A stretch of DNA of 64,000 nt, taken from a virus. Under the pieces are notes generated by a model that did no database searches, had not been told where the DNA came from, and saw only the letters and a program-made list of their open reading frames with translations. Position numbers and translations under genes: made by a program. The DNA is taken from positions 37,395-101,394 of the IMG/VR virus record IMGVR_UViG_3300028920_000050. One strand, given 5' to 3'. Shown here one piece after another: positions 14,311-22,030 of this stretch. Every line of letters starts with the position of its first letter. Within the stretch, counting starts at the first letter, position 1.

Positions 14311-14340
14311 AAGGAGAGCCAAGTTTCCCTGGCTCTCCTT
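14311..14340 (-). terminator. 11-bp hairpin after the SH3 gene
   Basis: Perfect arms AAGGAGAGCCA and TGGCTCTCCTT with an 8-base loop. On the minus strand it is followed by ATTTAATA, a weak U tract, so termination may be partial. Confidence 0.5.
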
Positions 14341-14378
14341 TGTGATTAGTACCTTATTATATTTTTATTATTGTAAAA

Positions 14379-14840
14379 TCACTCCAACTGAACATACCCA
14401 GGCACGCAGGTAATCCATCCGGTTGATCCATTTTGGAGTTTAACTTCATACTTTTCTACGGTGTACTCAAGTATTTTAAGTACAGCCCCAGGTAGCATAA
14501 AGCCTATTTTGTTTTTATCATTTTTAGCAGGGGAGCCTCTTATAACACAACCTTCACCATTTATAGTACCGGTCTCACCGGTCTTATCAACGTCAAGGTA
14601 TGTACTATAAACCCACCCCGTCTTACCTATCCACTTACTTCCTTTTTCAACGGTCCCCTTATAATAACCGATCTTCTCACCGACAACTTCAAACTCCTCA
14701 CCGGGAGCGGCGGTCCTGATTAACTCAGCACCATTGTCGGGAGCGTTACGGATATTAATATGCTTCACGATCCGCAGGTTCTCCGTATAAAGGAAGCTTG
14801 TGAATAAAATAAGCACAATGAATGTAGTTATTTTTTTCAT
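14379..14840 (-). CDS. Secreted SH3-domain protein (153 aa)
   Basis: A classic signal peptide opens the protein (MKK then ITTFIVLILFTSFLY), placing it in the periplasm or outer envelope. Two bacterial SH3 repeats follow: the first with VKHINIRNAP and TGWVYSTYL, the second with GEGCVIRGSP and STGWITCVPGYV. SH3b domains usually bind peptidoglycan or peptides. As a phage gene outside the lysis region it could alter the host wall or block superinfection, which is inference. The start overlaps the upstream stop by ATGA. Confidence 0.8.
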   Translation of the reverse strand: MKKITTFIVLILFTSFLYTENLRIVKHINIRNAPDNGAELIRTAAPGEEFEVVGEKIGYYKGTVEKGSKWIGKTGWVYSTYLDVDKTGETGTINGEGCVIRGSPAKNDKNKIGFMLPGAVLKILEYTVEKYEVKLQNGSTGWITCVPGYVQLE

Positions 14841-14986
14841 CTTTTTTTCCTCTTGTTGGATTTTTTATGAGGACTTTTGTATCCACTCGCATGAGCTGCC
14901 CTCTGGATTTGAAGTGCTTTTGCTTTTGTTTTGAAAGGGCCACGTGACCCCCAATACCATCCGTTTGCTTTTTTAACTACCGGCAT
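14837..14986 (-). CDS. Small basic protein with NGWYWGSRGPF motif (49 aa)
   Basis: Start at 14986 in a TAATG overlap with the upstream gene, stop overlapping the SH3 start by ATGA, so it is clearly coupled. NGWYWGSRGPFKTKAKALQ near residues 8-26 is a Trp-rich head followed by a basic tail (KKSNKRKKR). Short proteins of this type recur in phages as hypotheticals; function unknown. Confidence 0.75.
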   Translation of the reverse strand: MPVVKKANGWYWGSRGPFKTKAKALQIQRAAHASGYKSPHKKSNKRKKR

Positions 14987-15174
14987 TATTTCATTCTCCC
15001 TATGGGTCCTCTCCCTTTTCCCACACCAAGTCCCATTCCTCTCCCCCTACTCCTTATTTTACCTCCGGGGCAACACTCCCATCTGTGATTTTTATTTAAA
15101 CGATATAACTTATTATTAATCCTTTTAGTAGTTCCTACTTTAAGTCTAATATCTTTGTGTTTATTTCTAAGCAT
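14986..15174 (-). CDS. Short RWER-motif protein downstream of the terminase (62 aa)
   Basis: Carries the module GTTKRINNKLYRLNKNHRWE (about residues 14-33) some five kilobases from the main cluster, followed only by a Gly/Arg-rich tail. SD AGGAG. Being almost the bare module, it may show the minimal functional unit. It sits directly after the terminase gene, which fits a role in packaging or the capsid but does not prove it. Confidence 0.75.
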   Translation of the reverse strand: MLRNKHKDIRLKVGTTKRINNKLYRLNKNHRWECCPGGKIRSRGRGMGLGVGKGRGPIGRMK

Positions 15175-15186
15175 AACTTCTCCTTA

Positions 15187-16914
15187 CTATTTTACTCTCT
15201 CATATACTGATGTCGGAGCACGAGAAAGCTTTCTACCAAAAGCATCCCTCTCATCTCTCACGACTGTTTGAACTGGACCTCTACGTCTGAAATCATTAAC
15301 TACCAGTTCTTCATTCTTGATCTCTTCTACCTCTCCCATTTCTGGAATATAGGCTGCCCAGGTCATAAGGCTGAGACCATCAAAATAGTCATCGTGTGCA
15401 CCCTTGCGCTCCGGGTGGGCGCAGACAATATATTGATTTTTAGTTTTCTTCTCGATAGTTACTACTTCCTTGGCAAGTTCCTTTACCTCTTTATCTACTC
15501 GTGCTGTTCTACTCCACGGTATCCATACACGTCCGCCCTTCATTTCAACAATAAGGTTCTTGGCAAGTTTACTCTTCATGGGTATGCTGTATACAATGGG
15601 TTCCATCTCCATTTCGTATTCATACTTATTTACAAACCTGTCACCTATGGCATCCCCTACACCAGTACTATCGTATGCCATCTTTATAGGTATTCCACGT
15701 GACTCTCTTATAAAGTCATCAATGACATCACAGATTTCATAAAACTGAGTATCATAGTCTGTTCCTCGCCAAGAATAAATACCTAACACCTGCTTAGGTG
15801 GGGCAATAGTAAGATCTACTCTCAAGTTCCAGTGCTTAGTTCCTATAACAAGTACTGTCTTGTCGTCCTTCTTGGCAAAGTCCAAGCCGAAGTACAGTTC
15901 TGCTCCACGCTTAACTACATGCCACCCAAGTTCAAGCTCTGTTTTCTTGTTCTTGTTAAGCATCTTGTCATCAATAGCCATCCCGCCTTCAAACAGCCAT
16001 TTAAGACAGTAAGACTTCTGGAACTCGTCACTGTCCTCACCAAGTTCTTTCTTCTTTTTATCTATGTACGCTTTATAGTATGGGTTCTCGCGGATACCAT
16101 CTTTGTAGTCAGACACAAAGGTACATCTTTTATATCCCCTCACTTTCTTTCTTCGGGCCTCTCCATTGGTAATAAGCTTCCAGAACTTGTTCTTTGTTTC
16201 TCCCGCCACACCAAAAAAGAACTCAGAAGCGTTCCACGCAGCACCCATAGGTGAAGCATCAGCATCATAACGAGCAGTGTCTATGTCTTGCGCTTCATCA
16301 TATTGAAGTACTTTAAACGTACCAGACTCTACTTTTGCCTGTGGGTGCAGTGAGTACCACTGCATAATAGATCCGTTTGTAAGTTTTATCTTGTCATTTA
16401 TTTTACGCTTGCCTACGTTGATAGCTTTATCAGCCATTATCATCTCAGCATATTCAGTCTCAAGGATCTTATACGTACCTTCCCACACTGCAAGTGCTTG
16501 GTACTCGATGTTAGACATGTGACCTATCCACACACCGTTATTTTTTGGAAAATCAGGATTATAAAACTTAAGAAGTGGTTTGTGTACTGTATGAAAAAGC
16601 TTTGCTATGATTGGAATGAACAGCATAGCTGCGGCATCAAGGGACCTGAACAGCTCAGTCTTACCTCTCTGCCTTGAGAAAGAAATACCAACAGATGCCG
16701 GCTCATCGTTAAGCAGGATCTCAAAGAACCTGTAAGCTATCTTTTTTTGGAGGGGGTAAAGATAAGGAAGTCCACTGAACTGCTCTGTTACCGTGACAAG
16801 TCTGTCACATATCTCTCCAAGATTGAACTTCGTTATTTTAATTCGATCTTTTAAGACATATTGTTCATCATCAGTCAGTGCTTCTTTCATGTCAGCTACA
16901 TCAGATTGCTTCAT
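15187..16914 (-). CDS. terL: Terminase large subunit
   Basis: Motor of DNA packaging. Walker A is SFSRQRGKT (residues 79-87). Walker B with the catalytic Glu is VLQYDEAQ (202-209). The RNase H-fold nuclease shows D345 in YFGLDFAKKDDKT, D415 in AYDSTGVGD and the final acidic patch HDDYFD (507-512). At 575 residues, full length. It lies some 42 kb from the portal, past the fibres, and is preceded by a palindrome and two very basic small genes. No small-subunit gene is obvious next to it. Confidence 0.93.
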   Translation of the reverse strand: MKQSDVADMKEALTDDEQYVLKDRIKITKFNLGEICDRLVTVTEQFSGLPYLYPLQKKIAYRFFEILLNDEPASVGISFSRQRGKTELFRSLDAAAMLFIPIIAKLFHTVHKPLLKFYNPDFPKNNGVWIGHMSNIEYQALAVWEGTYKILETEYAEMIMADKAINVGKRKINDKIKLTNGSIMQWYSLHPQAKVESGTFKVLQYDEAQDIDTARYDADASPMGAAWNASEFFFGVAGETKNKFWKLITNGEARRKKVRGYKRCTFVSDYKDGIRENPYYKAYIDKKKKELGEDSDEFQKSYCLKWLFEGGMAIDDKMLNKNKKTELELGWHVVKRGAELYFGLDFAKKDDKTVLVIGTKHWNLRVDLTIAPPKQVLGIYSWRGTDYDTQFYEICDVIDDFIRESRGIPIKMAYDSTGVGDAIGDRFVNKYEYEMEMEPIVYSIPMKSKLAKNLIVEMKGGRVWIPWSRTARVDKEVKELAKEVVTIEKKTKNQYIVCAHPERKGAHDDYFDGLSLMTWAAYIPEMGEVEEIKNEELVVNDFRRRGPVQTVVRDERDAFGRKLSRAPTSVYERVK

Positions 16915-16930
16915 TGAACTTCCTTATCTA

Positions 16931-16950
16931 AAATGTAATATCTTACATTT
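16931..16950. repeat. AAATGTAATATCTTACATTT palindrome variant
   Basis: The stop codon of the upstream Lys-rich gene forms part of its flank (TAA-ATGTAAGATATT on the minus strand). It lies 17 bases before the terminase start. Confidence 0.8.
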
Positions 16951-17200
16951 ATGCCTGGGAGTAGAACTCCATAACGGCAGATGTTACATCAACATGCTCA
17001 TCAACAGGTTTACCTGTATTAAGCTTTTTGTTGACGAAGGCTATTAACCTCATTGTCCCTTTCGGGGGGCCTTTTTTAGCAGGCGCTTTTTTAGTAGCCG
17101 ATTTCTTCTTTACTTTAGCTTTAGGTTTAGCTTTTCCTTTCAGCTTATCCTTAACCTTGGCTACTACACTTTTCTTTTTTTTTGGTTTTGCTTTCGCCAT
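16949..17200 (-). CDS. Lys/Ala/Pro-rich histone-like protein (83 aa)
   Basis: The first 48 residues are nearly all Lys, Ala and Pro (KKKKSVVAKVKDKLKGK, then KKSATKKAPAKKGPPKG), as in histone H1 or HU-tail segments. A short domain follows (TMRLIAFVNKKLNTGKPVDE). It could bind or condense DNA. Next to the terminase, so a packaging or internal-capsid role is possible; unproven. Confidence 0.75.
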   Translation of the reverse strand: MAKAKPKKKKSVVAKVKDKLKGKAKPKAKVKKKSATKKAPAKKGPPKGTMRLIAFVNKKLNTGKPVDEHVDVTSAVMEFYSQA

Positions 17201-17211
17201 AGCTTTCCTCC

Positions 17212-17508
17212 TTATAGTCTTTTAGTAAGTTCATCAATGCCTTCACTCATACCCACATCAATAAGCTTATCAACAGCAGGGTCAATAGCTCCGGCATTAA
17301 TCCTCTTCTTCAGTCTGTCTGCAAGACGGGGTGCAAGCTCATTTTTGATCTTGCTTTTAATCATGGGCTTACCCCACGTAAGCAGAGCGTAGCCAACACG
17401 TTTAAAAAACCCTTTAAACTTGGCTCTCCATCCAGTTGACCACCGCTCCTTACGAGCGGCTCTGCGTGCTGCACGTGCGGCACGTCTTTCTTCTCTTGAT
17501 CTTCCCAT
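17212..17508 (-). CDS. Arg/Ala-rich basic protein (98 aa)
   Basis: Opens with a repetitive RRAARAARRAARKERW helix, then an amphipathic stretch (FKRVGYALLTWGKPMI) and a charged helix. A nucleic-acid or membrane interaction is plausible. The stop lies just before the Lys-rich gene. No family recognised. Confidence 0.75.
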   Translation of the reverse strand: MGRSREERRAARAARRAARKERWSTGWRAKFKGFFKRVGYALLTWGKPMIKSKIKNELAPRLADRLKKRINAGAIDPAVDKLIDVGMSEGIDELTKRL

Positions 17509-17510
17509 AT

Positions 17511-17678
17511 TTATTTCCTCCTAATGGTTAGTCCAGTACTTTCATCTTGTTTATTACCGATAGGTGCAATATGTATACTCCCACATCTAGGACAGCAGGC
17601 TTCACTCATTTTCCTGTCCCACTCGTACCTGCATGATGTACATTTGTATCTTCGTGTTTTCGGATTATATATCGGCAT
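17511..17678 (-). CDS. Zinc-ribbon protein (55 aa)
   Basis: C13-x2-C16 and C29-x2-C32 in YKCTSCRYEW and CCPRCGS form a compact zinc ribbon. The start ATG overlaps the upstream stop (TAATG). It may bind nucleic acid or act as an assembly factor; the exact role is unknown. Confidence 0.75.
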   Translation of the reverse strand: MPIYNPKTRRYKCTSCRYEWDRKMSEACCPRCGSIHIAPIGNKQDESTGLTIRRK

Positions 17679-18679
17679 TATGACGTGTATTCTGGAAGAT
17701 CAATAAACTCGGCTTCAAGCGTTCCTTTCGGTATCTTAAACTTCTTTTCATACCGACCGATCTTCAATATATAATACACATCTTCTCCGGTGTCTGCTGT
17801 CATGGTATCTGTTTCAATAAGATCCACTTCAGCTACTCCATCCCCGTCAAGATCAAGAACAAAGTCCTTGTCCCTTCTGACCTGGGCATTTCCATACCAT
17901 GCCCACTCACGATTAATGTAAACCAGTGACTCTTTTTCTGCGTAGTTCTCACCAAGCATGTTTACAATATCAAAGCGCACCTTACAGGTTTCCTTTTCCT
18001 TGGGAGTAATACCTACACTTACCTTCCTTACGTAGAATGGAAGAATAAAAGCAGTTTCGTCACCACCCGCCTCTGGTATTAAATATACTTTGTCGTAATA
18101 AAGCTTGGCGAGAGTAATAGCATTTGCAAGCTGATACCCGAACCTCCCTGTTATAGATCCATGAGGAGTTATTGATGTTATTGTTTCAAGGGGAACACCG
18201 ACACCATAGTCCTTTTTAGCTTCATCAATGTCATCATATATTTCAACTCTGACAACACTATCAGGATTTAAGGCTATTTTATTTTTAAAGAACTGGGCAG
18301 AAAGTACAAGCGGAGTATCCTGTACAGTAAGATCAAAACGATCTACACCAGTACCAAGTAACTCATATATAGTATCGAGTTCTTCATTTATATCAATCTC
18401 ATCATATCCAAAGTAATCCTCCCCGTCTTTTTGGGAAGTATACTTAACTTTGTACTGTGCTGCACCTAAAGGCGGAGTCCAGTTATAAAAATACTCTCCG
18501 TCAACATCTTCATTCATACCGTCAACAGAAAGTATTAACTCTACAGTATCATCCCCATTCATACGATAGAGATCCAATTTCGGATAATTTGCCGGCTGAT
18601 CTACAATTTTACTATCGTGCCCTATAGTGAAAGCATGAAGCGTAATACGTTTTCCTGCTGTAGCTCTTATCCTTGCCAT
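17678..18679 (-). CDS. Fibre/spike-associated protein (333 aa)
   Basis: I choose the ATG at 18679 because it overlaps the upstream stop (TAATG) and has GGAGGAG before it. The protein is beta-rich, with an Ig-like N-terminal third and a calcium-loop-like DLDGDGVAEVD near residue 285. Its place at the end of the fibre block suggests a virion surface part. No specific family recognised. Confidence 0.65.
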   Translation of the reverse strand: MARIRATAGKRITLHAFTIGHDSKIVDQPANYPKLDLYRMNGDDTVELILSVDGMNEDVDGEYFYNWTPPLGAAQYKVKYTSQKDGEDYFGYDEIDINEELDTIYELLGTGVDRFDLTVQDTPLVLSAQFFKNKIALNPDSVVRVEIYDDIDEAKKDYGVGVPLETITSITPHGSITGRFGYQLANAITLAKLYYDKVYLIPEAGGDETAFILPFYVRKVSVGITPKEKETCKVRFDIVNMLGENYAEKESLVYINREWAWYGNAQVRRDKDFVLDLDGDGVAEVDLIETDTMTADTGEDVYYILKIGRYEKKFKIPKGTLEAEFIDLPEYTS

Positions 18680-19365
18680 TAAGCTGCCCTCCTCCTGTAT
18701 CCTAAACACAAATCTCCCGAATCATCAAACTCAGGAGTACCCGATATAAAATCAGCATCATTATCAGCGTCAGTTATATCAGTTACCAAATTACTTGTTA
18801 TTACAGTCCCCGGTTCTCTTTCAAAAAAAGTCCACCGTAAAATATTACTTAAAACATTTCCGTCTCGTCCCCTAGCGGTATACATTAATTCAATTTCCTC
18901 TACAGGTAAAACACGGGAATAACAACGAGGATCACCATATACACCTGTAAATGTATTTCCTGTTTCTCCTAAATGAAAACCATCATCCGTACTAAACGTA
19001 ATACTTGTACTGTTAGTAGCTACCTCAACAGCATTTACATACATACGCACAGTACTTCCATCCCAAGTAAGAGTAATAAAAATTGGATCAAGTGCTGACG
19101 TTAAAACATCTACTTCCCGACAATGATGTGTACTACCTGTACTATCCTGAAAAAAACCGTCAAGCCTATCACTACTACCTGCTTCCTCTCGTATCTGTGC
19201 TATAGGATAAGGTGATCCTGTCCACAAACACATACGAAGATTTCCAGTAGTAAAATCCTGATCGGGTATAAGCCAAAAAGAAATAGAGCAAGTATTACTT
19301 CCGCTTATACCTAAAGCAGAAGAAGTACGGATACGATCTCCCGTTGAAATAATACAGGCTGACAT
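18679..19365 (-). CDS. LamG/concanavalin-like fibre protein (228 aa)
   Basis: Beta-sandwich pattern typical of LamG/concanavalin domains: CSISFWLIPD near residue 27, FITLTWDGSTVRMYVNAVEV near 93-112, and FHLGETGN plus GDPRCYSRVLPVEEI near 127-155. Such domains bind glycans, so it is a likely receptor-binding or decoration module of the tail. The start codon overlaps the upstream stop. Confidence 0.75.
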   Translation of the reverse strand: MSACIISTGDRIRTSSALGISGSNTCSISFWLIPDQDFTTGNLRMCLWTGSPYPIAQIREEAGSSDRLDGFFQDSTGSTHHCREVDVLTSALDPIFITLTWDGSTVRMYVNAVEVATNSTSITFSTDDGFHLGETGNTFTGVYGDPRCYSRVLPVEEIELMYTARGRDGNVLSNILRWTFFEREPGTVITSNLVTDITDADNDADFISGTPEFDDSGDLCLGYRRRAA

Positions 19366-22019
19366 TATAAGTCCCCCGTATTTGTAAAGAATACTTCGAC
19401 CCCGGCAAACTTTACATTATAAGAAAAAGTATTACTGCCATTATCATGATCCCGTACCAAACAAAACTGAGCCTTATTTCCTGCTACCAACGTAGAAGAA
19501 AAATCATCAAAATTAATCTTACCAAAAGTATCACTTTCAAGATTTACAACCTGCCAAGCAAGACTTGAAGGAAGTGTTATTACACCTACAGTTAAAGCAC
19601 TCGTCCATGCCGACCATGTTCCATTATGAGCCTTTTGTCTCATATATAATTGAAATACAAAGTTTCCACCTGTTCCACCCCCGCCATTGGCATTTTTAAC
19701 TTCAACCCGCATTACCATAGCATTTGAGTTTTCATGTACCGGGACAGTAAAACCTATCGCTTCACTTTCAGTATTCCTAAATCGTGCAACTTTTACTGCA
19801 AAGTCATCACCGTCCGCAATAACACCTACGGGATTATTTACCGCCCAATCATTTACATTACACGGCTCCATTTGATCCGGCTGAAAATAATATCGCCTTG
19901 CACTTGCCCCCGCACCTATAGGAGTTAAAGAAATATCATCCCACCACATTTCATGGCTTGTAGTCATATTTGTCAAAATACGAAGCGTAAGTGAAGTATG
20001 CTCTCGACTATCATAATAAGTTTCTGCTGTCTGCCATTGATCAAGAACTGAATTAGAGGTATTTATTGTAAACTCACCATCACTATCGTTAAGATCAAGG
20101 GCTGAAGTTGCAGGTACTTCCCCTGTTTTTTTATAAAACCAAATCTTAATTCTGTACCTAGTATATGGCTGTACTGAAATTGTACAGTTCAAAGTCTGTA
20201 CTGAACCATTCCCCGTATGCTTCATAGACCATGTACCTATATTAGACCTGTCATTCACCCGTGTATATGAACTATGCTGTGTCCATCCGTCAGCAGATAT
20301 ACCTGTGCCTGCTTCAAAAGATGGATTGCCTATTATATTCTCAGGACTATAAGCAGGATCATGATAATGATAAGGGTCGGCAGATACTCCATTGAGTATT
20401 GACAATGGAACCCATGCTCCGCCATAATAAATAACCGGATAACCTAGTGTAGTATCATTTACTATAAACCCTGCTTTAGGAGCATTTATCTGACCTCTTT
20501 GTGTAGTTGTAAGCTGTGGAGGTTGATCCATAACGGTATTTGTACCGTTGTCTACTATATCATCTGCAAAATTACCGTAAAGTACATTACCTGTTGATCC
20601 AGATGCTATATTAATCTCATCAACAAGATGTCCCTGTATATAGTTGCCAGCAATAACGCAGTTATCAGCACCATCAATTTCTATACCATAGTCACTCGTA
20701 CCTGTTATGTGATTATTACATATAACTGAATTATTGCAGGCAGCAGAAAGTGTTATACCGTTAGTTTCGTTCGTTCCTATAGTATTATTTACTATTTCAA
20801 GATTGGCCCCCGTTCCATCTATCCCTTGTGAGGCATTATTAGTTATAGTACACCCACGTATCTTTACCCCTGCCCCTACATCACATCCTTTGTTATCATT
20901 ACTGTTTATTGTGCATCCTATTAAAGATATACGTACAGCACCATCAACTACTTCAACACCATCCCCGTCATTAAAAAGAGAATGACACATATTAAGTGTA
21001 AGGTCAGCACATGTTGCTCTTATGTTGTAACCACTTGTTCCATTACTATGGCTTATAGCAGACACAACCCGTATAGCACTTGATTCTGCAAAACGAAAAC
21101 CACCTGTTGTGCAGTTTTCTGCATAACAATTATCATCAATAGATCCGCTATGACTATCTACAATATTGAAACCGTTGGCTCCTGTGTTTCTCATAGCACA
21201 ATGACTTAAACTAAAATTACAGCAGTCCCGGATCTCAATCCCGTTATCCGAACTATTACTGACATCTACATTCTCAAGCTTAAGACCAACTACTCCACGA
21301 ATAAGCACAGCTTCAAGGACAGAGTTTATAACTGTTACATTTTCTATCTTAACTCCAGTGTACATAGGACGACTGTACATACTCTGTCCAGAAATATTAT
21401 CTCCTTTCCAGTTATATTTAATGTTAAGAAGTAGGTCAGTTGGTATAGTGTCAATCTCAACGTATGCTGACCCAAGTAGAATGTAGTCACCAGGACTTAG
21501 GTTTGTAAAAGAAGTACCAACTCCATTTACAATAGTAGATCCGCTGTTTACAGAAACTGTACCTGCGGTTTCAGGAGATATACCTGAAGAACATAGTATG
21601 TGATAAGATGCATTATTAAAATCAATAATGGTTCCTTTCTCACATATAAGCTGTCCTCCATCGGGTATTACTACATCAGCTGTTTCTGTGTAAGTTGATT
21701 TGCGTACAAATACAGTTTTATGTCCTGCGGTATATGCAGCAGCTACTGAGGTGTAATGCCCTGCCTGTCCAGCAGGTGCTACAATAGCATCATAGCCTAT
21801 ACGAAGAGATCTCTCTGTAACGAACTTTGTCCAATCGTTGTCTCCATTTCCGTATTTAAGCCATGCTAATGCTTCTGCTTCAGAGGTATCAAGTACAACA
21901 ACACCTTTTACAGCTGATTGCCCCATAGGGGTAGAGGTATCCTCGTTAAAGACACCCGCTTTATCATTGAAAGATATGCCCCTCTTAAAATGAGAAGCTC
22001 GTCCTACATTAAAAGACAC
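19365..22019 (-). CDS. Beta-helix tail spike with carbohydrate-binding domain (884 aa)
   Basis: Residues about 110-480 are a right-handed parallel beta-helix with repeated N-G-I/N-x-I turns (NGIEIRDCCNFSLSHC, GFNIVDSHSGSIDDN), as in pectate-lyase-3-like spikes. Around 560-700 NIIGNPSFEAGTG and RYRIKIWFYKKTG resemble a CBM4/9-type jelly roll. A further beta-rich domain ends the chain. Likely a glycan-binding or glycan-cleaving receptor protein. No catalytic residues can be assigned. Confidence 0.75.
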   Translation of the reverse strand: MSFNVGRASHFKRGISFNDKAGVFNEDTSTPMGQSAVKGVVVLDTSEAEALAWLKYGNGDNDWTKFVTERSLRIGYDAIVAPAGQAGHYTSVAAAYTAGHKTVFVRKSTYTETADVVIPDGGQLICEKGTIIDFNNASYHILCSSGISPETAGTVSVNSGSTIVNGVGTSFTNLSPGDYILLGSAYVEIDTIPTDLLLNIKYNWKGDNISGQSMYSRPMYTGVKIENVTVINSVLEAVLIRGVVGLKLENVDVSNSSDNGIEIRDCCNFSLSHCAMRNTGANGFNIVDSHSGSIDDNCYAENCTTGGFRFAESSAIRVVSAISHSNGTSGYNIRATCADLTLNMCHSLFNDGDGVEVVDGAVRISLIGCTINSNDNKGCDVGAGVKIRGCTITNNASQGIDGTGANLEIVNNTIGTNETNGITLSAACNNSVICNNHITGTSDYGIEIDGADNCVIAGNYIQGHLVDEINIASGSTGNVLYGNFADDIVDNGTNTVMDQPPQLTTTQRGQINAPKAGFIVNDTTLGYPVIYYGGAWVPLSILNGVSADPYHYHDPAYSPENIIGNPSFEAGTGISADGWTQHSSYTRVNDRSNIGTWSMKHTGNGSVQTLNCTISVQPYTRYRIKIWFYKKTGEVPATSALDLNDSDGEFTINTSNSVLDQWQTAETYYDSREHTSLTLRILTNMTTSHEMWWDDISLTPIGAGASARRYYFQPDQMEPCNVNDWAVNNPVGVIADGDDFAVKVARFRNTESEAIGFTVPVHENSNAMVMRVEVKNANGGGGTGGNFVFQLYMRQKAHNGTWSAWTSALTVGVITLPSSLAWQVVNLESDTFGKINFDDFSSTLVAGNKAQFCLVRDHDNGSNTFSYNVKFAGVEVFFTNTGDL

Positions 22020-22030
22020 TTGCTAACTCC

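Noticed and set aside
15268-15702. Plus-strand ORF opposite the terminase
   Set aside because: Antisense shadow with no motif. The minus strand has the full set of terminase motifs.
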